Of a stretch of 29,688 bases of DNA, positions 7,842 to 14,999 are shown piece by piece. This stretch comes from an uncultured Synergistaceae bacterium. GTDB taxonomy: Bacteria > Synergistota > Synergistia > Synergistales > Dethiosulfovibrionaceae. The position numbers and the translations under genes were made by a program. The notes beneath the pieces were generated by a model. The model saw only the letters and a list, made by a program, of their open reading frames with translations, was not told the DNA's origin and searched no databases. Within the stretch, counting starts at the first letter, position 1. Each line of letters starts with the position of its first letter. The stretch covers positions 1 to 29,688 of the forward strand of contig CABTYW010000019.1 in NCBI GenBank assembly GCA_902489135.1, written 5' to 3'.

Positions 7842-9116
7842 CTAGAGGTAAACTCCGCGCATTTCGGTGGCATCGGCGACGCGTTTGATGGCGGCAAGGA
7901 AGGCCGCACGGCGCATTCTTACGTGATGCTCCTGAGCGTAATCCCATACCTTCTTGAAGTTTTCTTTCATGATGGAGAGCAGGCGATTGTTGTAGTCCTC
8001 CTCGGACCAGAAAAATCCGCCCAGATCCTGGCACCACTCGAAGTAGGAGCCGATAACGCCGCCGGAATTGGCGAGGAAATCGGGAACGACGGGGATGCCT
8101 CTCTGCTCCAGGATCTTGTCGCCTTCGGGCGTGGTGGGGCCGTTGGCGCCCTCGACGATGTATTTGGCCTTGATGCTGCCGGCGTTCTTTTCGGTGATGA
8201 CGCCTTCAAGGGCGCAGGGAAGGAAGATGTCGCAGTCGCAGGACTGAATGTCGTCGATCATTTTGGTGCCGGCCTGCTTCTCAAGGCCGGTGAGCAGTTT
8301 CTTGGGGTTGCTACCGCTGAGTTTGAAGGCCAGAGAAATGTCGATGCCCTTTTCGTTGTAGTAGACGCCCGTAATGTCGCTGACGCACACGACGATGGCG
8401 CCGGCCTCGGCCAGAGTCTTGGCGCAGAAGGATCCCACGTTGCCGAAGCCCATGACGGCGCACTTCATGCCCTTGATATCCTTGCCGAGAGCCTTCATGA
8501 ACTCAATGGCGCAGGTGGCGACGCCCAGTCCCGTGGCGGCGTTGCGGCCCTTGGAGCCCCAAAGCGGAATGGGCTTGCCCGTGAAAATTGCGGGCTCGAG
8601 GCGTCCGCGCATACGGCTGATGGTATCCATGAACCAGGTCATAACCTGTCCGTTGGTGTTGACGTCGGGAGCGGGAATGTCGGTCCAGGCGCCGACGACG
8701 GGCTCGATGCGCGCGGCATAGGTGCGGCTCAGGCGCTCCAGCTCTTTCTTTGAGAGTTTGAGGGCGTCGACGCGCACGCCGCCCTTGCCGCCGCCGTAGG
8801 GGATGCCGGCCAGCGAGCATTTCCAGGTCATCATGAAAGCGAGAGCTTCACACTCGTCGAGGCACACGTCCTGATGGAAGCGCACGCCGCCCTTGGCGGG
8901 GCCCACGGCGCTGTTGTGAGCGACGCGGAACCCTTCAAAAACCTGAATGGAACCGTCGTCCATCTCCACGGGGACGGAAACGCAGGTTTTGCGCTCGGAG
9001 TGGGCGAGGATGTTGGTGATCCCCTCGTCAAGCCCCATTTCTTCCGCAGCGCCGTAGAAATTCTCAAGCGCGGTGTGAAGGAGTACGTTATCTGACTTGC
9101 GTTTTACCAAAGCCAT
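7842..9116 (-). CDS. gdhA: Glutamate dehydrogenase (Glu/Leu/Phe/Val dehydrogenase family)
   Basis: A 424-residue cytoplasmic enzyme for reversible oxidative deamination of glutamate to 2-oxoglutarate and ammonia. The N-terminal domain has the lysine-rich catalytic region MTWKCSLAGIPYGGGKGG (Lys99, Lys111) and PAPDVNT with Asp151. The nucleotide-binding domain has GFGNVG at 223-228, and the C-terminal part has EGANGPTTPEGD and FLANSGGVIGSYFEW. The length and motifs match the hexameric ~420-residue class used for catabolism. The coenzyme (NAD or NADP) is not assigned. AGGAGGTG stands 7-8 nt before ATG. The gene has its own promoter and terminator, so it is monocistronic. In an amino-acid fermenter it would be a central and highly expressed enzyme; that role is inferred. 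Confidence 0.96.
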   Translation of the reverse strand: MALVKRKSDNVLLHTALENFYGAAEEMGLDEGITNILAHSERKTCVSVPVEMDDGSIQVFEGFRVAHNSAVGPAKGGVRFHQDVCLDECEALAFMMTWKCSLAGIPYGGGKGGVRVDALKLSKKELERLSRTYAARIEPVVGAWTDIPAPDVNTNGQVMTWFMDTISRMRGRLEPAIFTGKPIPLWGSKGRNAATGLGVATCAIEFMKALGKDIKGMKCAVMGFGNVGSFCAKTLAEAGAIVVCVSDITGVYYNEKGIDISLAFKLSGSNPKKLLTGLEKQAGTKMIDDIQSCDCDIFLPCALEGVITEKNAGSIKAKYIVEGANGPTTPEGDKILEQRGIPVVPDFLANSGGVIGSYFEWCQDLGGFFWSEEDYNNRLLSIMKENFKKVWDYAQEHHVRMRRAAFLAAIKRVADATEMRGVYL

Positions 9117-9139
9117 TTTTAATGCACCTCCTGAAAGTT

Positions 9140-9158
9140 AAGCGGCGCTTCGCCGCTT
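9140..9158 (-). promoter_or_regulatory. Leader stem-loop just before gdhA ribosome binding site
   Basis: AAGCGGCG and CGCCGCTT form a perfect 8-bp stem with a three-base loop in the transcript, ending only a few bases before the AGGAGGTG element. It may stabilise the mRNA or tune initiation. It is not a terminator because no T run follows. Confidence 0.55.
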
Positions 9159-9192
9159 TGTACCTACAGACAAAAAACGCTACTTCCTGTTT

Positions 9193-9220
9193 ATTCTAAC
9201 ACTCTTTATTTTTTAGTCCA
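9193..9220 (-). promoter_or_regulatory. Candidate gdhA promoter
   Basis: The minus strand reads TGGACT, 16 nt, TAGAAT: four and five matches to the -35 and -10 consensus. It implies a leader of about 70 nt containing the stem-loop. Confidence 0.5.
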
Positions 9221-9226
9221 GCGGAG

Positions 9227-9242
9227 GCCGTGTATACACGGC
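9227..9242. promoter_or_regulatory. 16-bp perfect palindrome upstream of gdhA promoter
   Basis: GCCGTGTATACACGGC is a perfect dyad centred near -48 relative to the predicted start. A symmetric site just upstream of the -35 box is where a dimeric activator would bind. No regulator gene is adjacent. Confidence 0.4.
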
Positions 9243-9417
9243 GCGGCAACCCGGCGAAACAACGACGGAAAAATGGCTGATTGAAGGCCTTTGTCCGCTG
9301 TAAATATATGGAGGCGTTTTTTTATATTTCCTTGAATGCGGAATTTCGCCCCGCGCCGCTTTGACGGCGGCAAAAAAGTTCCTCCGCCGTCAAGGCAGCG
9401 TCAGGGACTGGATGGAC
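9243..9417. other. Intergenic stretch between gdhA and the methyltransferase gene
   Basis: No coding frame is convincing. The only structure is a 10-bp inverted repeat, TTGACGGCGG (9361-9370) with CCGCCGTCAA (9384-9393). It could end the methyltransferase transcript but lacks a T run on that strand. Confidence 0.5.
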
Positions 9418-10050
9418 TCATCGGGAGCGCGGCGGCACGTGCTGGTCGTAAAAACGATTGAGCGCCCGCGGGGCGTCCTGTCCGGGCATCCGGCAGTCAT
9501 AGACGAAAGCCGGCGGCACGTTGCGCAGCACAAAGGAAATCTTCACCGATTGAAACAGCTCTTTAAAAAGACGGTACATCTGCCAGGAGTACTGAAAGGC
9601 GATAAACTGTCCGTCGGGACGAAGGCACTGAAGAATTCCGCGCAGGATATTAAAGGAACAACGACGGGGAAGGGTGGTCCAGGGCAGACTGGACAGGATA
9701 ATATCCACGGAGTGCGGTTCCAGAAAACGGGGCAGATCTTCGGCGTTTTCGCAGACGTCGATGTGCAGTGATGATTTCAGTTCGTCACGCAGCTTCTTGT
9801 CCAGTTCAAACACCGTCAGTGATTTCTTTTGGTCCAGCCTCCGCAAAATCTGCGCCGTCAGCACGCCGGTACCGGCGCCCAGTTCGACGGCACGCCGGAC
9901 CTGTGACCAGTCGGTCCGGCTCAGCATTTCTTCCACAAGGTAATGTGAGCTGGGCGTGACACTTCCGATTTGCCCGGGTTTTGCCATAAACTGTTTAAAA
10001 AAAACGAGGCAGCTGCGGCCGGGAAGGGATGTTCTGCGGCAATTTTTCAC
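9418..10050 (-). CDS. Class I SAM methyltransferase, PmtA-like (phospholipid N-methyltransferase group)
   Basis: The product contains KPGQIGSVTPSSHYLVEEM followed by the SAM-binding loop VELGAGTGVLT (about residues 55-65), then SSLPWTTLP in the motif IV position. This combination is characteristic of COG3963, which includes bacterial phospholipid N-methyltransferases making phosphatidylcholine precursors; many members are uncharacterised. The frame is open from ATG 10125, but that ATG has no Shine-Dalgarno and overlaps a candidate extended -10 element. GTG at 10048-10050 has AAGGAG nine bases upstream, so a 210-residue protein is preferred. It stands alone between gdhA and an empty stretch. 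The substrate is not provable here; an rRNA or small-molecule methyltransferase remains possible. Confidence 0.78.
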   Translation of the reverse strand: MKNCRRTSLPGRSCLVFFKQFMAKPGQIGSVTPSSHYLVEEMLSRTDWSQVRRAVELGAGTGVLTAQILRRLDQKKSLTVFELDKKLRDELKSSLHIDVCENAEDLPRFLEPHSVDIILSSLPWTTLPRRCSFNILRGILQCLRPDGQFIAFQYSWQMYRLFKELFQSVKISFVLRNVPPAFVYDCRMPGQDAPRALNRFYDQHVPPRSR

Positions 10051-10123
10051 GTAAACCCGCTCCTTCAGAGAAAATCGGTTCAATAAGGGGATCTCTGTAC
10101 CTTGTGCACGACGCGGCACGAAC

Positions 10124-10132
10124 ATTTTAACA
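10124..10132 (-). promoter_or_regulatory. Candidate extended -10 promoter for the methyltransferase gene
   Basis: The minus strand reads TGTTAAAAT, an extended -10 (TGn plus TAAAAT). It overlaps the upstream-most possible ATG, which would make that codon untranscribed and supports the GTG start at 10050. No convincing -35. Confidence 0.35.
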
Positions 10133-10643
10133 TAACTTCAACATCCCATGCCACGAATTTTCATCTTTGGTGCCGTGCCCCCGCCTTCGGCGGCGCGAAA
10201 AACGTTGCGCGCGTTTTTTAGTTTGCTTCTCCCGCCGCTGCGGCAAAACCCGGCAGGGCCAACTTCTCCGTGAATCCCGGCGGGGCGGCGGACTGGTCCC
10301 GATGCTGAAAAAACGGCAAACTGTTGAAGAGCGCCTGATCAACTTTTTACACATCTCTTCTCCTATTTTGTTGTGAAGTGCCGAGGTGAAGGTGAAGCCG
10401 TCAGTTTCTTTCTGCGTCTCCACCGCGACGGTCCGCGAGGGGTGGGCGCCCCTCTCTCCGTTGCGCCTGCGAAGTTCCCGGAACATAGAGTGCGCCGTCT
10501 TTTCGTTTCAGCCGCGGAAAACGAGGCGCCCATAAAACGCAGTGTAGGACACCGACGGTTTGCTGTCTGAAATTCATAAAAAATCATACGCCCGAACCGA
10601 AAAACAGTCATGGAAGAAATATACAATCCCCGTCGAAGTTGCC
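10133..10643. other. Half-kilobase stretch without a supported gene
   Basis: Short frames exist on both strands but have no ribosome binding site, no recognisable motif and biased composition. Visible structures are CCGCC-TTCGG-CGG near 10181-10193, GAGGGG/CCCCTC at 10437-10454, and a GTGAATCCCGGC ... ACTGGTCCCGATGCTGA segment around 10270-10308 that loosely recalls a cobalamin riboswitch core. It could hold a non-coding RNA or gene remnants; nothing is proven. Confidence 0.4.
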
Positions 10644-10671
10644 TTGTCTTTTGAAAAAATTGCGCTATACT
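10644..10671 (+). promoter_or_regulatory. Candidate promoter of the ArsB/NhaD-type transporter gene
   Basis: TTGTCT, 16 nt, TATACT. Transcription would start near 10678, giving an 87-nt leader. Confidence 0.55.
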
Positions 10672-10689
10672 GCTGTTGTATTGTCCGAA

Positions 10690-10720
10690 AAGGCGCCCGT
10701 TCACGGTACGGAGGCGCCTT
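10690..10720 (+). promoter_or_regulatory. Leader stem-loop upstream of the transporter gene
   Basis: AAGGCGCC pairs perfectly with GGCGCCTT around a 15-nt loop in the predicted leader, ending about 35 nt before the ribosome binding site. No T run follows. I do not recognise it as a known riboswitch. Confidence 0.45.
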
Positions 10721-10764
10721 GCGGATGCCACGAGTTCGGCTGATGAAAGAAGCGGAGGAGTAGA

Positions 10765-12048
10765 ATGGATATCAGGGCATGGTCTGCGCTACTTATTTTC
10801 GCAGGCGTCATTATTCTGATCGCCTCGGGAAAAATCAGATCGACGACAGCCACATTGCTGGGCGCCTCGCTGATGTCCATTACCGGCCTGGTGTCGGGCG
10901 ATCAGATTGTCGCATCTATAGATCACAACACGGTGGGCCTTCTGGTCGGCATGATGATTGTGGTCGGCATTCTGTCGAAGTGCGGTCTCTTTCAGTACGT
11001 GGCCGTCAAAGCCGTGAAAATCACCCGGGGAAGGGGCGTATTCATTCTCTGGTCCATTTCGCTGATCACCCTTCTTCTGTCGGCGCTTCTCGATAACGTC
11101 ACCACCATTCTTCTGGTGACTCCCGTTATTCTGTCGCTGTGCGATCTCATCGGCCTCTCGCCTCTGCCGCTTCTCATGACTGAAAGTTTTGCTTCGACCA
11201 TCGGTGGCACGGGCACGCTCATCGGCGATCCTCCCAACATGATTATCGGATCCATCGCCGGGCTGTCCTTCAACGATTTCCTGAAGGTCATGACGCCTAC
11301 AGCTCTGGCGGTCTGGATTTTGGTGACTTTATTTCTCAGCCGCATCTACCGCGGCGAACTGAAGCGCGTCAACAGCGACGCGACGAGCCGCCTGAATGAC
11401 GTTGACGAGACGAAGCTCATCACCGACCGTCCGCTCATGTACAAAGCCTTGACGGTTGTTTTCTTCGTGCTCCTTGCCTTCGTGCTGCAGCGTCAGCTTC
11501 ACATCGAACCCTCGGTCTCCGCCTTGACGGCGGCGGCCGTGCTGCTGTTCATTACGGGCATTGACGACAACCTGATCATTCGCGACGAAGTGGGATGGCC
11601 CACCATCATTTACTTTATCTGCCTGTTCGTCATGGGCGGCGGACTGCGCGAAACGGGAGTCATCTCCGCTGTGGCACAGGGCATGACCCGCCTTTTTGCC
11701 GGTCAGCACCTTCTCATGGCCCTGGGAGTTCTGTGGGTGTCGGGCATCGCCTGCATTTTCATCAACAGCGCCGCCTTTGCGGCCATTTTTGTGTACGTCG
11801 TGGCTGAAATGGTGCAGGCCACGGGCATGTCGCCCCATCCGCTTTATTGGGCGCTGGCTTTGGGAACCTGCCTCGGAGGCAACGGCACGTTCCTCGGCGC
11901 GGCCGCCAACGCCGTGATGGCCGGTTTGGCCAGGAAAAATCAAATCGACATTTCCTTTGGATATTTTATGGGCGTGGGACTTCGCGTCGTGCTCATTTCC
12001 ATGGCCGTGTCATCGGTGGCGGTCTGCCTGATCTGGATGTACGCCTAA
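10765..12048 (+). CDS. ArsB/NhaD-family transporter (ion transporter superfamily)
   Basis: A 427-residue inner-membrane protein with about eleven hydrophobic segments. Two signatures of the ArsB/NhaD (COG1055) branch are clear: SALLDNVTTILLVTPVILSL and GGTGTLIGDPPNMIIGS in the first half. They are mirrored by FINSAAFAAIFVYVVAEM and LGGNGTFLGAAANAVMAG in the second, showing the inverted-repeat architecture of the superfamily. Substrates in the family include arsenite, Na+/H+ and organic anions; none can be chosen here, and no arsR or arsC is nearby. GGAGGAG lies four bases before ATG. The CBS-domain gene 69 nt downstream is on the same strand without an intervening terminator and may sense adenylate or ions for the transporter. 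Confidence 0.88.
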   Translation: MDIRAWSALLIFAGVIILIASGKIRSTTATLLGASLMSITGLVSGDQIVASIDHNTVGLLVGMMIVVGILSKCGLFQYVAVKAVKITRGRGVFILWSISLITLLLSALLDNVTTILLVTPVILSLCDLIGLSPLPLLMTESFASTIGGTGTLIGDPPNMIIGSIAGLSFNDFLKVMTPTALAVWILVTLFLSRIYRGELKRVNSDATSRLNDVDETKLITDRPLMYKALTVVFFVLLAFVLQRQLHIEPSVSALTAAAVLLFITGIDDNLIIRDEVGWPTIIYFICLFVMGGGLRETGVISAVAQGMTRLFAGQHLLMALGVLWVSGIACIFINSAAFAAIFVYVVAEMVQATGMSPHPLYWALALGTCLGGNGTFLGAAANAVMAGLARKNQIDISFGYFMGVGLRVVLISMAVSSVAVCLIWMYA

Positions 12049-12117
12049 AGTTCCGTTGTCAAAAACAATCCCGGCGCTGCCCAAACCGGCGCGCCGACGA
12101 TACAGGAGGGAAGGGTC

Positions 12118-12591
12118 ATGAAAATCGGCGATCTGATGGATCGCGACTTGACGGCGCTGGCGGAAGAGGATACTGTTGAAGATGCCATTGAAATTCTGCT
12201 GCACCATCGCATGACGGGCCTGCCCGTCACCGATGAAGAGGGACGGGTCATCGGCTTTGTAAGTGAAGAAGACATCATCAAGGCCGCTTTGCCCGCTTAC
12301 ATATCCAATCTGTCGTCCTCGGCCTTTCTGCCCGATTACGGGCAGTTCTCCCGACGGCTGGCCCGAATTGCGCACAAACCCGTCTCGGAGGTCATGCAGC
12401 GCCACTGCGTCACCTTTGACGTGGGCGAGACGGACTTCGTCGTCGCATCGGAGATGATCGGCAAGCACATCAAAATCGCCCCCGTTTTGAAAGACGGCGT
12501 CATGGAAGGCTACATCAGCCGCACGTATCTGCTGAAACGCATGATGCGCACCTCTTCGGACGGCGACGCTGAACCTCGGAAAGACCGCTGA
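12118..12591 (+). CDS. Tandem CBS-domain protein
   Basis: A 157-residue soluble protein made of two CBS motifs. The first spans about residues 1-55 (MKIGDLMDRDLTAL ... GLPVTDEEGRVIGFVSEEDI). The second spans about 85-145 (VSEVMQRHCVTF ... IAPVLKDGVMEGYISRTYLLK). Stand-alone CBS pairs (Bateman modules) bind adenosine nucleotides and regulate partners. It follows the ArsB/NhaD-type transporter after AGGAGGG and is likely co-transcribed. The linker between the motifs, around residues 58-84, is longer than usual. The C-terminal ten residues are charged and probably disordered. The partner is inferred only from position. Confidence 0.9.
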   Translation: MKIGDLMDRDLTALAEEDTVEDAIEILLHHRMTGLPVTDEEGRVIGFVSEEDIIKAALPAYISNLSSSAFLPDYGQFSRRLARIAHKPVSEVMQRHCVTFDVGETDFVVASEMIGKHIKIAPVLKDGVMEGYISRTYLLKRMMRTSSDGDAEPRKDR

Positions 12592-12629
12592 GCCGGCGAT
12601 TTCGCCGGTGAGGCTTTTGGAGAAAAACG

Positions 12630-12676
12630 AAAACAATCCTCCGCCTGCGGATCGGTCGCAGACGGAGGATTGTTTT
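12630..12676. terminator. Bidirectional terminator between the CBS gene and rsmA
   Basis: AAAACAATCCTCCG (12630-12643) pairs with its complement at 12663-12676. An inner CTGCG/CGCAG stem extends it after one mismatch, and A and T runs flank it. The right arm reaches the first base of the rsmA stop codon, so it serves both convergent genes. Confidence 0.92.
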
Positions 12677-13485
12677 CATCGGAGTTCCCGGGCAGTGAGG
12701 CGGTACAGCTGCAGCCATTGAAGAGCCGTCAGCTCTTCGGCTCTGGCGGAAAGGGGCAGGTTCAAAGCGCCGAAAAGGCGCTCCTGGTTTTCGCGGGGCA
12801 GAAGGGCCGCCGGCAGGACGTTGAGAAGTTTTTTGCGGCGCCGGGCAAAAGCCGATGTGATGAAAGTGCGCCACCGCCCATCGGAGGCGAGGAAGCGATT
12901 GTCACAAATGTCGATGCACAGCAGCGTTGACCAGACCTTGGGCGCCGGGATAAAGCAATGGGGCGGAACGTTCATCAGAAAGCGCATTTTTCCCATCAGT
13001 TCCAACGTGACGCCCAGGGGACCGCGTTTTTTGGTGCGAAGAGGCGCGTTCAGCCGTTCAGCCGCTTCTTTTTGAATAAGCAGGACAATCTTTTGCACTC
13101 CCGAGGGCACCGCTTCGGCGAGGATTTTCCAGATCAGCTCGGAGGTGATGCTGTAGGGAATGTTGGCAATGATTTTGTGGGGCAGCGGAGACAGCGTGGA
13201 AAAATCGAACTTCAGGGCGTCGCCCCAGTGGAGACGGCATCGCCCCGCGAACTGCTCAGCCAACGGCTCGAGCCACGGCCGGAGTCTCTCGTCGATTTCC
13301 ATGGCGTGCACGCAGGCCGCCGGACTTTCCAGAAGGCGCGCCGTTAAAGCGCCCTGGCCGCTTCCGATTTCCAGAACGGTATCGTCCGACGTCAGTGCTC
13401 CCGCCGACAGACTTGCGGAGAGCACGTGGGAGTTTCTGAGAAAATTTTGTCCGAGACTGATTTTGTGTGCAAAAAATGGCGACAT
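12676..13485 (-). CDS. rsmA: 16S rRNA (adenine1518-N6/adenine1519-N6)-dimethyltransferase
   Basis: A 269-residue KsgA/RsmA that dimethylates two adjacent adenines in the helix 45 loop of 16S rRNA during 30S maturation. LGQNFL is at residues 11-16, the SAM-binding EIGSGQG at 39-45 and the catalytic NIPY at 108-111. A helical C-terminal domain with AFARRRKKLLNVL follows, as expected. The length is typical. ATG at 13485 has GGAG five bases upstream. The tRNA-Pro gene lies upstream on the same strand, and its terminator ends only a few bases from this ribosome binding site. No independent promoter is visible in the short gap. Confidence 0.96.
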   Translation of the reverse strand: MSPFFAHKISLGQNFLRNSHVLSASLSAGALTSDDTVLEIGSGQGALTARLLESPAACVHAMEIDERLRPWLEPLAEQFAGRCRLHWGDALKFDFSTLSPLPHKIIANIPYSITSELIWKILAEAVPSGVQKIVLLIQKEAAERLNAPLRTKKRGPLGVTLELMGKMRFLMNVPPHCFIPAPKVWSTLLCIDICDNRFLASDGRWRTFITSAFARRRKKLLNVLPAALLPRENQERLFGALNLPLSARAEELTALQWLQLYRLTARELR

Positions 13486-13498
13486 GACGGCTCCATAA

Positions 13499-13527
13499 CA
13501 AAAAAGCGGATGCCTTCGGGCATCCGC
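13499..13527 (-). terminator. Terminator after tRNA-Pro, just upstream of rsmA
   Basis: On the minus strand GCGGATGCC pairs with GGCATCCGC across a four-base loop, followed by TTTTTTG. It begins 11 nt past the tRNA CCA end and finishes within about ten bases of the rsmA Shine-Dalgarno. Confidence 0.9.
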
Positions 13528-13537
13528 CGATATTTTC

Positions 13538-13615
13538 TGGTCGGGACGAGAGGATTCGAACCTCCGACCACCTGAACCCCATTCAGGTACGCTAGCCAGG
13601 CTGCGCTACGTCCCG
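13538..13615 (-). tRNA. tRNA-Pro (anticodon GGG)
   Basis: The minus strand folds as a complete cloverleaf. Acceptor CGGGACG pairs with CGTCCCG, discriminator A and an encoded CCA follow, and the T arm has GGTTCGAATCC. The anticodon stem CCTGA/TCAGG encloses ATGGGGT, giving anticodon GGG with U33 and G37. It aligns well with bacterial proline tRNAs. It decodes CCC and CCU. Confidence 0.96.
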
Positions 13616-13630
13616 CTGACGACATGAGGA

Positions 13631-13659
13631 ATTATAACTTTATGCCCGTGAACTGTCAA
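13631..13659 (-). promoter_or_regulatory. Consensus sigma-70 promoter for tRNA-Pro
   Basis: The minus strand reads TTGACA, 17 nt, TATAAT: a perfect match. The start would be 8-10 nt before the mature tRNA 5' end. Confidence 0.92.
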
Positions 13660-13851
13660 GCGTCCAAAATTATATTTTTCGTCAGGGCATCACTTTTTCG
13701 ATGAAATTACGGACAATCCGTTGTAAAATGATGCGTGGCTGCCGGTGTATTTCTTCAGCCGAAAACTTCGAAGGGCCCTTCACCGTGACAGCGAAAGGGC
13801 TCGTGCTGCGAAAAACGCTGTCCATCACCGAAATTGAAATGAGGGATTTCA

Positions 13852-14943
13852 TTGAAACTGGGTATTGTGGGGCTGCCCAACGTCGGCAAAAGCACGCTTT
13901 TCAATGCCATCACGTCCGCCGGCGTGGAGGCGTCGAATTACCCCTTCTGCACCATTGAACCCAACGTGGGGATGGTTCAGGTGCCCGACAGACGGTTGAA
14001 GGTTCTGTCGGACATGTTTCATTCGGCAAAGATCACGCCGGCCGTCGTGGAGTTCTGCGACATCGCCGGCCTCGTGCGCGGCGCAAGCAAGGGTGAAGGG
14101 CTGGGCAATCAATTTCTGTCCAACATTCGTGAGGCCAGCGCCGTGGTGCAGGTGGTGCGCTGCTTCGACGATCCCAACATCGTGCACGTCGACGGCGGCG
14201 TCAATCCCGCCCGGGACATTGAGACCATCGAACTGGAGCTCATCCTGGCCGATCTGGAGATGGTGGAACGCAATCTGGCCAAAGCGGAAAAACTGGCAAA
14301 AACCGACAGGAAACTGGCGCCTCACGTTGATCTGCTGCGCCGCGCCAAGGACGTCCTTGAATCAGGAAAGCTGGTGCGGACGCTGGCTCTCACCGACGAA
14401 GAAAAGGCGCTCCTTCGCGGCATGAATTTGCTGTCGGACAAACCCATGCTGTATGTCGCCAACATCGCCGAGAACGACATAGGAAAACCGGAGCTCAACG
14501 GCTACGCGCAAATCGTCAGCGACCATGCAAAGGCTGAAAATGCTCAGTTTGTCCCCATTTGCGCCCAGATCGAGGCGGAAATCGCCGAGCTTGACGAGAA
14601 CGAAAAGGCCGAATACCTCGAGGCCCTGGGATTGAAGGAAGCCGGCCTCGACCGTATGATCTCCGCGAGTTATCGTCTGCTGGGCATGATTTCCTTCCTT
14701 ACTGCCGGCGAAAAGGAATCCCGCGCGTGGCCCATCAAGGCGGGCACTCTCGCGCCTCAGGCGGCGGGCACCATCCATAGCGATTTTGAACGCGGTTTCA
14801 TCCGCGCGCAGATTGTGGGCTACGATGACCTCGTCGCCTGCGGCTCCCTTGTCGAGGCCAAGGCCAGAGGCCTTCTGCGCCTTGAGGGCAAAGAATATGT
14901 CATGCGCGACGGCGACGTGGTGGAATTCCGCTTTAACGTGTGA
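13852..14943 (+). CDS. ychF: Redox-regulated ATPase/GTPase YchF (OLA1 family)
   Basis: A 363-residue Obg-related P-loop protein. The P-loop GLPNVGKST spans residues 7-15, followed by NYPFCTIEPNVG, the switch II DIAGLVRGASKGEGLGNQFL, a coiled-coil insertion around 125-165 and a C-terminal TGS domain. The G4 position reads N204-IAE rather than NKxD, the change that shifts YchF towards ATP. Family members associate with ribosomes and respond to oxidative stress. The start is TTG at 13852, with GAGGGA six bases upstream; the nearby ATG at 13839 is out of frame. The length is normal. Confidence 0.95.
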   Translation: MKLGIVGLPNVGKSTLFNAITSAGVEASNYPFCTIEPNVGMVQVPDRRLKVLSDMFHSAKITPAVVEFCDIAGLVRGASKGEGLGNQFLSNIREASAVVQVVRCFDDPNIVHVDGGVNPARDIETIELELILADLEMVERNLAKAEKLAKTDRKLAPHVDLLRRAKDVLESGKLVRTLALTDEEKALLRGMNLLSDKPMLYVANIAENDIGKPELNGYAQIVSDHAKAENAQFVPICAQIEAEIAELDENEKAEYLEALGLKEAGLDRMISASYRLLGMISFLTAGEKESRAWPIKAGTLAPQAAGTIHSDFERGFIRAQIVGYDDLVACGSLVEAKARGLLRLEGKEYVMRDGDVVEFRFNV

Positions 14944-14999
14944 TTTCCGTCGAAGAAAATCCCAACGTGAATTAAAATTCAGAAAGGAATGTATTAACG

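Noticed and set aside
10127..10731. Short frames on both strands in the unassigned intergenic stretch
   Set aside because: They lack ribosome binding sites and motifs, are Arg-rich, and overlap the transporter promoter; none is convincing.
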